In this document: positions 1 to 9,200 of the stretch, piece after piece
How the letters are laid out: every line of letters starts with the position of its first letter
Numbering within the stretch: position 1 is the stretch's first letter
Source of the DNA: Methanobrevibacter sp.
Lineage (GTDB): Archaea > Methanobacteriota > Methanobacteria > Methanobacteriales > Methanobacteriaceae
Direction of reading: 5' to 3'
DNA: 26,697 bases
Assembly: GCA_017652345.1 (NCBI GenBank)
Contig: JAGCBE010000342.1
Coordinates: forward strand, 1-26,697
Notes under the pieces: model-generated
Told to the model about the DNA's origin: nothing
The model's database searches: none
The model's input: the letters and a program-made list of their open reading frames with translations, nothing else
Translations under genes and position numbers: made by a program

Positions 1-357
1 ACCCCAATCAAAAGCTTCAACACATCAATCTTCAATAGCAGACTTATGTATCCTAATCTTTGTTCTTGGTTTATTTGCTAACATAATATATACCTCTCAT
101 TTCTCCTGTGAACAAGTATTTTCCCATATGTATCTAACGTCCACCACATCCCAGTCTTTATGTGTATTTGCTTGGCTAGTCCAGTGATTAGAAGCATAAT
201 AGTTTCTCCTTGTCTGCAGAAAGAATGAGCTATTTCTGTGGCTATATGTGTAAGGTACGTGGACTACATCAACATTAACAAAATCATAGTAGAGGTTATT
301 AACTGCTCCACTAAGTATTCCATTCCAATAAAAATCTGTTTTGTCTAATTGTGCCAT
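1..357 (-). CDS. Uncharacterised virion-block protein, cut by the window edge
   Basis: Last gene of the leftward structural block; its 3' part leaves the window, so 119 codons are visible. The chosen ATG lies one base past the TAA of the connector-like gene (TAATATGG), suggesting translational coupling; an in-frame ATG at 375, overlapping that gene, is an alternative. At least two in-frame UGA codons (for example at 97-99) are read as glycine. The visible protein is rich in aromatic residues (Tyr, Trp) and shows no motif I recognise. Its position after capsid and connector genes suggests a neck, tail or adaptor protein, but that is only context. If the two window ends are contiguous, the next codon would be TAA and the protein would be 119 aa. 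Confidence 0.75.
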
Positions 358-358
358 A

Positions 359-1000
359 TTATTGATTTGCTGCATTTAAAGCTCAAGGGACAACAAATTT
401 AAGGTTGTTGTCAAACATTTCTTTATATCTCTTTAGTTTAGAATTAAACCTACTGAGATAATTAGCCGACATATTAATGTCACTTTCTCACTCTAATGAG
501 TATTCACTTTTCATATATAATCTTAGCAATGAAAGCGTATATCTGTCTATTTCAATATCATCTTCTAATGAATTAATCTTAGGGAAACCTTTAGAATAAA
601 CTATCAAAGCGTCATTAACTCAATTAGGCAGTCTAATTGAAACCTCATCTGCCTGTCAACTTGCGTCTCAATACTTTACAGAATATGTATTAGCATCAAG
701 GTCTTCTCAATATAGTTCCTCAACTAATAGTCTTCTATATCCTGCACAACAGTCTTTAGGGTCTAAACTACATCATACTTTACATCCCTTCCCAAAAAAC
801 CCTCGCACTTTAGCGATAGGATATTTTGTAGTGAATGTAAACTGTCAATTAGTAGGCATAAACCTTTCTAATACTTTCCTAGGATAAAAGTCAAATACTT
901 CAACCGCAAAGCTGGACAAAATATCATTGAGCCTAGCAACCTTACTTTCACAACCACTATCTGTTATATTAGTTCAAGTAAATATGTCTTTTGCTTTCAT
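359..1000 (-). CDS. Connector/adaptor-like virion protein (213 aa, tentative)
   Basis: Complete code-25 gene: ATG at 1000, TAA at 361-359, with about eight in-frame UGA glycine codons. Under the standard code it falls apart, so it would be missed. The protein is mixed alpha/beta: a Cys-containing stretch near residues 75-85 and a C-terminal helical part with LSLLRLYMKSEYSL-type character. Size and place directly downstream of the major capsid gene match head-tail connector (gp6-like) or head-completion proteins of tailed phages. I infer that role from synteny and size only; no diagnostic motif is visible. It is separated from the capsid gene by a hairpin with a T-tract, so it may be transcribed at a lower level than the capsid gene. 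Confidence 0.75.
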
Positions 1001-1014
1001 TCAGCTTTATATTT

Positions 1015-1055
1015 ATAAATAAAGAAAATGGGAAGGCTAATGAAGCCCTCCCATT
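1015..1055 (-). terminator. Hairpin plus T-tract downstream of the capsid gene
   Basis: Arms 1027-1038 and 1044-1055 pair over 12 positions with one G-U wobble on the minus strand, around a 5-nt loop. On the minus strand the hairpin is followed by TTTTCTTTATTT. It sits 14 bases after the capsid stop and before the next gene, so it probably ends or attenuates capsid transcription. Confidence 0.7.
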
Positions 1056-1069
1056 CTTGAAGACTATAA

Positions 1070-2569
1070 TTAGTCTAGAATATCAACATCATCTAATTCA
1101 CATACTTCACATCCGTTCAATACACAAGAACCAAAGTTCTTTATGAAACGATATGCTCCTTTATCAACTCACATCCATACGATTGCGAATTTTACGTCTC
1201 CAACTATCTTATTACATTCTCCAAGTTGTGCTCAAATGTTGTAAGGATTATCTGGTAAGTATCTTAACATAGGGATACCTCTAGAAATACGTCCATTAAT
1301 AGGAGCGTTAGCAACTACTTTACCGTTAGTATCAACTACTGTATATTTAGGTTGGAATACTCCAACTTTATCCTCTGGTATAGTAAGCATTACAGAATAT
1401 CCAAAGTCGTCTAAGATAGGTAAGTATTTGAATGATACAGTTACACCAGCGTATCTAATTCTTGGTAAACCAACATCAATGTCAAATTGAGAACCATCTA
1501 AGAAACCAACATTTCCATAGTCTTGGAAGTATCCTTGCATCATGTGTAATCCTTCCATAGCTTTTTTGTTCATAGCTACAGTTACAGTGTTTTTATACAT
1601 TCCAGATACCATAGCTTTATTGATAATAATATCTAAGAAAGCTTGGATTTGGTGTCTAGCGTTTACACATTCAGATGCACTATCATCACAACATCCAGAC
1701 AAATCGAAAGCTAATTTCAATCCGTTTTCTTGAGCTTTAGCTAAAGCAGGGAATAATCCCATAGTCTCCCATCTATAAGTATCAACTTGAATGTTTCTAT
1801 CATAGAAAGCAGCGTGGATAAATTCTCTAATAGCCTCAACGTCTCCTTTTCTGAACATAGCATCTACTATAGCTTGGATACCTCCAGAGATTAAGTAGTC
1901 TTTGTTCAAATCACACCAATTAAATTCGTGAGATATAGAGATAGTTCTGAAGAAAGCAGAGTAATAATCTAATCCTCAAAGAGCGATTGGATTATCAATT
2001 GTAGTGTCACAATTTCTGTCTCTTAAGTAAGCTCCTCTCCTAACTCTGTCTCCAGCAGATAAGTCAGTTGTTAAGTTATCAGCAAGAGTAATTTGATTGT
2101 TAGCACTGTCTATAGAAGCAATGTATAATCCGTTAACTGGATTACCATCTTTTTTCATAACTAGAACAGTTGAACCAGCTTTAACTCCTCCTAAAGCTTC
2201 AAGACTTTCAACAGTAAGAACATTAGTTCCAGAAGCTGCGTCTTCAGCTAATACAGTTTCGTTTCCACAAATTCTTGGTTCATACCATCCAACTTTACAA
2301 TCATTGTCAACCAAAGTTAATTCGCTAGAAGCAGCTAAACCATCTTTGAATTTGTAAGTTACATAAATTTCTCCAGTTGTAGGGTCTTTTTGAGGTACTA
2401 CATCGAAGAAAAGAGTTTCATAACGAAGAAAATCTTCGTATTGTCCCCAAGTTTCTAATACTCTACCCTCAGCATATAGTGGGTTAAGAATGTCTTGAAA
2501 AGCAACGCTTTTATCAGCTAAGCTAGACACTCCAGTATCACATGGGTTACAGCTTTGTGTGCTTGCCAT
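1070..2569 (-). CDS. Major capsid protein candidate (499 aa)
   Basis: One gene that the standard code splits in two: the halves (2569-1976 and 1909-1232) are in the same frame, and reading continues through UGA at 1976, 1229 and 1169 to TAA at 1070. ATG at 2569 has no Shine-Dalgarno, only an AT-rich leader. The order portal, scaffold-like, this gene, connector-like is the usual head module, and length fits an HK97-type major capsid protein. Residues about 95-180 form a Val/Thr/Gly-rich, probably beta-stranded segment that could be an inserted domain; Cys pairs near both ends are notable. Only 3 glycines of several dozen are UGA, the rest being GGA/GGT, unlike its neighbours; this fits selection for fast, accurate translation of a very abundant protein. 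Assignment rests on synteny, size and codon bias, not on a diagnostic motif. Confidence 0.8.
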
Positions 2570-2590
2570 TTAATTTTATTTATTCGAAGT

Positions 2591-2626
2591 AAAAAGAAAA
2601 AGGCCTCCACTATTCCAAGCGGGCCT
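2591..2626 (-). terminator. Hairpin with T-rich tail between scaffold and capsid genes
   Basis: Outer arms AGGCC (2601-2605) and GGCCT (2622-2626), extended inward by CCGCT/AGTGG pairing with a small bulge. On the minus strand it is followed by TTTTTCTTTTT, directly upstream of the capsid ATG at 2569. It is a plausible terminator, attenuator or mRNA processing site that would uncouple capsid from scaffold expression. Confidence 0.55.
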
Positions 2627-2652
2627 CAAGGTTAATGAAATAAAAACCTCGT

Positions 2653-3549
2653 CTAGTACATTCCTCTTTTAGAGATAGGAATACCACTAGGTTTTTGAGC
2701 AGGTTTCTTTACTTCAGCTACAGGAGCTGACGTAGGAGCACCTTCTCACATTGTGTTTGATTTTAATGGACCATTCAATGTATCCATTATTTTATTTACG
2801 CTAACTTGTGGATTTAATACCGCCAATTTAGCAGCATAATAGCGAGTTAAGTTTTTTCTATTAACATCGCTCTTGTCTTTTTGATGAGCTTGTTCTAATC
2901 TCCATAGTGTATAAAACTCATCATCAAGTTTTTGATAACGAGGGTCATTGTCACTTGAAGTAACTTGCTCATTTAGTTTCTTAGTCATATTCTTAAGAAC
3001 TTCAATAGTGTTTGCATTTTGTTCGTTATCGAACTGGTGCATACTACGTTCCTTTTGAAATGCTAAGTACATTTTCTTGGCCATCTCTTCAGCAGTCTTC
3101 TTGTCCTTAATGTCTTCTAGACCCTTTTTCAATTCCTCGTCCAAGCGGTCAGTTTCTTCAGTAGAAGAAGTTACCTCGGCTTTTACATCTTCGGCTTTAG
3201 ATGGAAGGTCTTTTGTTTGTTCTTTAACTATAGCATCAAGAGCATCTTCATTCTCTTTGGTTTGCTTAGCTTGTTCGTCTTCAGCAGCAACATCATTCAA
3301 TGTTTTGTTTTCGTTAAGTATTGCATTAACTTCATTAATAACATCTTCTGGTGTTTCGCCTTGACTAGATGTTTGAGTTGTTTGCACATCTCAACTTGAA
3401 GTTCAAGTTCAGTTGTTATCAGCAACTGCGGGTTGTTCATTTGAGACAGGTTGAACTTCCTGTGCTACATTCGGAGTAGCTTCCGTTGTGGAGATATTAG
3501 CTTGACTTTCAGCTACTGCTCCTAAAGTTGTGGTTTCTTCCCCGTTCAT
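2653..3549 (-). CDS. Scaffold-like protein (298 aa)
   Basis: ATG at 3549, TAG at 2653. Three UGA codons cluster near residues 47-56 and a fourth lies near residue 268. The first 75 residues are Thr/Ser/Gln/Ala/Pro-rich and likely disordered; residues about 75-180 are Glu/Lys/Asp-rich with heptad-like spacing, suggesting coiled coil; the C-terminal tail is Pro/Ala/Lys-rich ending in a basic segment. A highly charged helical protein between portal and major capsid genes is typical of capsid assembly scaffolds, which often bind the shell through a basic C-terminal helix. That role is inferred from composition and synteny. The gene follows a 230-base leader that holds strong RNA secondary structure, so translation or transcription may be controlled there. 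Confidence 0.7.
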
Positions 3550-3780
3550 AATAATAGTAATATGAATTAAAATTTAAGATTGGATATAGTTAGTCACGTT
3601 GTTCGTGGGGCTAAACCGTCCGTAACATTTCCATCGCCTACCAACTCGATGTACTCATACGCAACTAACTAATCCATCAACCACCATCACCATTTGTGCA
3701 TCTGTGCACCACCTAAGAAAGGGACTGTTTCACCCTTTCTATATATTGATTATAATTTTGGTGGTTTTTACTATAACTTT
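3550..3780 (-). promoter_or_regulatory. Structured leader between portal and scaffold genes
   Basis: This 231-base gap is large for a genome so tightly packed. It holds several pairings: a 12-bp stem (3587-3598 with 3660-3671, two G-U on the minus strand) enclosing a 5-bp hairpin (3632-3636/3647-3651); a 5-bp hairpin (3696-3700/3705-3709); and an 8-bp hairpin (3716-3723/3733-3740) inside a 6-bp stem (3708-3713/3759-3764). The CACG/CGTG pair at 3595-3607 would compete with the long stem. None has a clear U-tract, so it is not a simple terminator. An AT box (CTTAAATTTTAATTC on the minus strand) precedes the scaffold start. Confidence 0.5.
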
Positions 3781-5766
3781 TTACTGTTGTGGTATAATAA
3801 ATCATAAGTCTTCAGTAGATGGTTGTTGTGGATTAGCTTGGTCTTGTGCTGCAACTTCGTCAAGAGTTGGTCATTCTTGCGGTTGCTGTTGTGGCTGTTG
3901 AGCCTGTGCTTGTTGTTGTGCTTCTATCTCTTTTTGTTGTATATAGTCTTTAATAGCATAAGCATCGTCTACATATTGTTTCTGTTCTTCTAATGTGAAT
4001 GGCTTTAAGCCTTCTAATCATGCATAATCAGTAACTGCTTCAAGGAACGACTTAGTATCCATATCTGGCAATCCAGTGATAGGATTAACAGAAACGCCAG
4101 ACAAGTTCTGCATCATAGTCAGTAATCCTTGTACCTTAGAAGCTTTTTGTTCTTCTACTCAAGCATCAGCAGAACATACTATCTTAAACTTCTTATCTAG
4201 CTCACTAAGGTTAATTATGTATTCTTTATCTTCGTCTTCTACATAAGCTACACTAGCTCAGCTTTGCTTTGACAATCATAGCCAATGATAGAATAGCTTA
4301 GAATAGAACCTACCAATACTCTTAATCATAGGATTTAATCTAGACCTTGAAGCATTAACCCTTTGTTCTGCTCACCATCTACTACGTTCAACCTTTCACT
4401 CTCATCATAGTACATAAGAGTTAACTCAACATATAGTGTATGCATCAGCCTTCAAAGCTTCAAACTGGTTCATAGCTAAACTAAGAATGTTGTAGTCTGT
4501 CCAGTCTAACTTCATAATAGCGTTATTCATTCATGCGTATGAAGGGTTTATGTTATATACTTTACCCTCTGTGTAGTCTATTGAAGTAGGTGCGTTACCT
4601 GTTGTTGGGTCAGTAATAGCTCATGTAACACTGGCTAACACGGGGTTCAAATGTCTATACACAGCATCAGATATAGAGTTGTATAGAGCATTACATTGCT
4701 TTTGGTGTCACATAATTTTCTTTCCAATTCCGCTAGGAATACATCCAACTCATTTCTCATAAGTTAGCTCAATGAATGGCCCGTCTCTTCCACTTATCTG
4801 GTAATCATCTCAATAGCAGAATGGACTATCTCCAGAATAAACAAAGTAACCATTAACCATAACCATAAGTTGGTCACCTATATATAAGTCAACTACCTCA
4901 CAGTAGCTTGAGCTATCTAATATGTTGAATGTTTCGTCGTATACTAAACCTGTTGGCACTCAATCTCATAGACAAGAAAGGTATGTTCTAGAGTAAGCAT
5001 CAATGTCATATATCTTTGTAAAGTCTGCTTTACTTAAAGGCATAGGTGCTTCAAGTATTGCACTCTTCTTTTTCTCTACATAGTAACCCATTCATTTCTT
5101 TTTACCATCATCTTCCCATATAGGATAGAAAGCATCCTTTAGTCAATCAAAAGAAATAAATCTTCTCCTAAATTTCTCTGGTGCTTTGTAAAAGTCTGTA
5201 GCTCACACACTATAAAACATTTCAAAAGCTGACACAGGATAGAGTGCGGGTACGAATGTAGTTACAGTATCTCAATCGTCGTTTTTCATTGTCCCTGTAG
5301 TGTATCAAGGCATTCAGTAAGACACTCAGATTAGAGACGCTTCTTTTCTAATAATCTCATTAGTCTGTTCTGTCTCGCTTATCTCTGTCCCCCAAGAGAA
5401 GAATAGCTGTGTATCATCAACTACTTTAGGGTCAACTTCTTCCATAGGAAATATCTTTGGCCTAAGGTCATTATCATATAACCCCGCAATAAATGTGTCG
5501 TGGATTGATGTAATTAACGGATAAATCTTAGCCGACTTATATTTCATATTGTGTTTCTTTAATCACGCCTCATATTCTTTAGAATACAATTCGTCCATCT
5601 TAACTATCTCGAACCAGTCTGGAAAGATATTATCTCTGAAGTGCTCCAGTATTCTTTTTAGCTTGTCATAAATGGTGCGTTCGGCATCAGTAGAGTTATC
5701 TTGGTAGATTTGAGCCTTACGCTCTTTTTCTTGTTGCTCTACTTGTTTTTCTATTCTGTCTGCCAT
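3781..5766 (-). CDS. Portal protein (661 aa)
   Basis: ATG at 5766 overlaps the stop of the upstream gene (TAATGG), so translation is probably coupled; stop is TAA at 3783-3781. About 27 in-frame UGA codons are read as glycine. Residues 1-40 are charged and helical; the middle is mixed alpha/beta (an NGYFVYSGDSPFCY segment, then a helical NALYNSISDAVYRHLNPVLA segment) as in portal proteins, followed by long helices. The last 60 residues are extremely Gln/Pro/Ala-rich, a tail often seen at portal C-termini. Portals form the 12-subunit ring at one capsid vertex through which DNA is pumped by the terminase. Length, the middle-domain character and position before scaffold and capsid genes support the call; a profile search has not been run. 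Confidence 0.82.
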
Positions 5767-6089
5767 TAGTTATTAATATTAGTTGAATTAAAAATGTCGG
5801 CTGCCGACCTAAGTTTAGTTTCCACTTTAATATCCCTTTTGTCTTTACTAAACCCACAGATATTATCTACCTCCTTGAGGTACTTCAATAGCTTTTCTTC
5901 ATCTCATTTAGATGGATGTTCTTGTAGGCGTTTTATCTCTCTAATAACCCCCCTAAGGTAAAGCTCTTGAGCAGAGACACCTAGCTCTTCCTGGCATATC
6001 CTGTCTAGCATTTCTCTAGCCTTTTCATTATCTGGAGCAATGTGTTCTTGCATAACATCATCGTCCATTTGATTTACATCTATAACCAT
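5766..6089 (-). CDS. Small helical protein before portal (107 aa)
   Basis: Start chosen at ATG 6089; ATG 6158 is in frame but lies inside the conserved promoter-like element, and ATG 6068 is a further option. TAA at 5768-5766 overlaps the portal ATG. One UGA (5904-5906) is read as glycine; without recoding the protein loses its last 46 residues. It is acidic at the N-terminus and otherwise helical, with an EEKLLKYLKEVDNICGF segment that loosely resembles the C-terminal helix of some small-terminase families. It might therefore be a small terminase, but the gene next to the large terminase is a competing candidate. It is the first gene behind the promoter-like element at 6114-6157 and so heads the portal/capsid transcript. 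Confidence 0.7.
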
Positions 6090-6113
6090 ATAAAATATAT
6101 ATAAAATATAAAA

Positions 6114-6157
6114 GGAAACATTAGGTAATACCGTTATCAAAATTAATTTAAGACACA
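6114..6157 (-). promoter_or_regulatory. Conserved promoter-like element, copy 1
   Basis: On the minus strand: TGTGTCTTAAATTAATTTT, then GATAAC, nine variable bases and CTAATGTTTCC. It matches the copies at 21710-21752 (plus) and 21624-21664 (minus). The core ends about 48 bases before ATG 6089, nearly the same distance as copy 3 to its gene. It likely starts transcription of the portal/capsid genes. Confidence 0.65.
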
Positions 6158-6168
6158 TTATATTTCAA

Positions 6169-6189
6169 GGGTGGATAAATACTCCACCC
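6169..6189 (-). terminator. Hairpin after the giant gene
   Basis: GGGTGGA (6169-6175) pairs perfectly with TCCACCC (6183-6189), loop of seven. It follows the giant gene's stop by 43 bases and precedes the promoter-like element. The run after it on the minus strand (TTGAAATATAATG) is a weak U-tract, so termination is possible but not certain. A comparable hairpin (ATGGAG/CTCCAT, 21681-21702) stands just upstream of copy 2. Confidence 0.45.
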
Positions 6190-6232
6190 AAGAAATAATG
6201 TCTTCTGTTTTAATTTTGTTTTACGGTTGTAA

Positions 6233-9200
6233 TTAGCTTTCCGCTTCAAGTGCTTTTGTTGTTTTTGTTTCAATGTTACTTAATTGTTTTTTTGTTGACA
6301 CAGTCTGTGTTCATTTTGTTTTTATTTTTCTATTAATATCTTTTGGTGTGCCAAAGTCTGCATGTGCCTTATATGTATTTATCGCAGCACTAGAAGTGAT
6401 AGGAGTATATCATTTACCTCACGTAGCCTTAAGTAATTTAGCTCAATCCAATTTTACTGGCACAAAGTTATAATTGTATTTCTTTCATCCTCATACGCTT
6501 CAACTTGTACTACTTCATCACGCTGCGCTTCATAATTTTCATAATAAATTCTTTGCTCTAGTAGACACTCTAACAGCCGCACTTCTTCAGCTCTTAGAAC
6601 CAGCCATCTCATTATCTGCTACCAGCTTATCTCAGATATAACTTGTATCATATATACTCTCATTCATCTGCTCTACATAAGCTAACGCCTCGCTCTTGCT
6701 TCATATAGCATCGATAAGTTGAGGGATATGTGTTTGGATAAAGTCATAGTTATCTTCAAATAATGCATCAATAGCTTTTGCCTTTTGCTCAGCAGACAAG
6801 CTATCAGCATCATTTATTCTCTTTATTCTTGATGCTACCAATACAGTAGTCATAATTCCATATGGGTCTTCATCTCTATACATCCTTGTAATAGATGCAG
6901 TTTCTGCTCTAAACTTCTCCATATCTCATTCCTCCAAAGCTCTTCATAGTTTTGCTTGTTCTTTTAGATAACCTTCGTATTTCTTTCATAAAGTTATCTC
7001 TCAGTCTTCATTAAAGTTAAATAGCTTTTTTATCTGTGCATCTTCTCATTTCTCTGCTAACTGTCTAGCAATCATCTTTAAATTCGCAGACATTGCAGCC
7101 TCCTTATCTAATAACATGATAGATGTTAAAAAGTCCATCTTCTCTCCTGTTATATATGTTTGTCTAGAAACTAATTGAGGATAGATAACGTCATACAATC
7201 ACTCCTTCTCTAAGTCTTCTTTCGTTAGCTTAGCAGTCTTTTTAAGTCAGTGCTTTCTATTATGTTCATCCATAATATCATTTATTGCCTGTGTAGTATA
7301 TCTTCACGCCAATCATTCTCATATTAATCTTCTATACATCATATAGTTAGGGTCATCATTGTTTGCCTCTACCCGATTGTTTATAAAGTTGAAGTTAGCA
7401 TAAGTCATATAGTTCGCATCATTATTTCTTCTTGCCATCTCCTTCATATGTATTTCCCAATCTTTATTTACAATCCTCTTTCAATTATCATCTACTTTAA
7501 AGTTAAAGTTAGCATCTCTCTCATACTTTATATTCTCTAAAAGAAACTCCATTGTTGCGTCCTTGCTTGCTCACTTCTCTCAGGCCATATGTCAATACTC
7601 ATCAAAGTTAAACATGCTCTTATTAAATCAGTTGTTTCATGGACGGTAATCGGCTTGTCACATAACTTCTTTCACTAATATTTTAACATCAGCTCAGTCA
7701 GTTGGCCTGTAATATCAGTTCTTCATAAACTCGTGTCAAGCCACCGTTCAATCTACAGCGTCTCAAACTTCTGCCAAATCGAATGGGCTTCAGAATTTGT
7801 ACACGTGAAAGTCATCAGCTAACCAATCTTTTGTTTTATCTCAAATTAAAGAACTTCATGCTAACGCTCTACCTACATTCTTTACAGTTCATAGCATCTG
7901 TGACGCATTGAAGAAACTATCTAAGTTATTCATAAAGTAAGCCCTAGCAGCATCTCAATCTCATGCATCTATAGCATCAAACCAGTTCTGTATATTTAAC
8001 CAAGTCTCTGTGTTTGCTAGGTCGTAAGAGAATGCCTTATCTCAATCTTCACTAACCTCTCAGCTTATTACAAATGGAATAGCTCATGGACGGTTTTTTA
8101 TTAACTCTGTGTTGTATCAAGAACCATTCTCATCTTCATTCATTAAGTATCTCAAACTTCAGTATGATAGCTTCCAAAACTCATTCTGTAAATATGCCCG
8201 CTTAGCATCAGTTCAGTTCTGTGCAAGCGTTCTTACTACTAAGTTAGGTACCTTCCAGTTTCTTCATAGGTTCTTTGACATAGCATTCATCAACGCTCAA
8301 ATTCCTAACGTATCTTTATATATTTCTGGGTCTCTTGCAGATTGTATTGCACTCTCTGCAGCTTCAGATATTATTCTAGTTAATCAATAGGACTGAATAC
8401 CTTGCCACCACTGAGATGAGAATTGCAACGTTTCAAATCAATACTGAATAAAGTCTATCCAGTTCAAATCATCTCAATCTACTGGCCAATCTCAGTTATC
8501 TTGGTATTTAGTAAGGAACCAAGAATATTTCAAGTCATTAAATAATTGAGATGTAAAGTTCACAAACTCTGGCTGCTTTGCTATATACAAAGCCATAGCA
8601 TCTCTTCATTCTTTACTAAGTCAGCTTCTTGCCATCTTTATACTCGTAGATAGCCAGTTCCAAGTTTGCCTTGCTATATTCTGTCACCAAGCTCATCTAA
8701 AGTTAAACATCTGCATTAATCAAATACCTACGTTTCTAATTGCACTTCATCATATAGCTCTGTCTAATCAAGAGAAACCTAGTCATAATATGTTTCTAAA
8801 GTTTCTTCAAGACGCTTCTGCTACGGCCTGCATTAATTTTGTCTTCATATATTCTGGAGCCTCTCATGCCATAAACTCAGCAAACTGTGTAGCTGTAGCA
8901 AACTTCATATATTCATTTGACTGTAATGCTTTTAAGAACGCTATGTTCTTAAAGTTCCTAGCGAACGTTCAGTCGATAAAGTTGTTGAAGTTGTCTTTAT
9001 AGGCGTCTGTATTCCTTATGAATTTATCATAATAATATCCAGCTCATTTACTTCAATATTTGTCTATCTTAGAATACATTGTTTCAAGGTCATCGCTTGT
9101 ATACAACTTTTCTTCTCTCATTAATCAATTAACGTCTGGTATTCAATATCTATTATAGAAACTTGTAGGGTTTGTGTCATCTGGAGACGCATAACGGAAT

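Noticed and set aside
6090..6158. Upstream ATG extension of the 107-aa gene
   Set aside because: The extra residues are just a translation of the conserved promoter-like element and an AT-rich leader.
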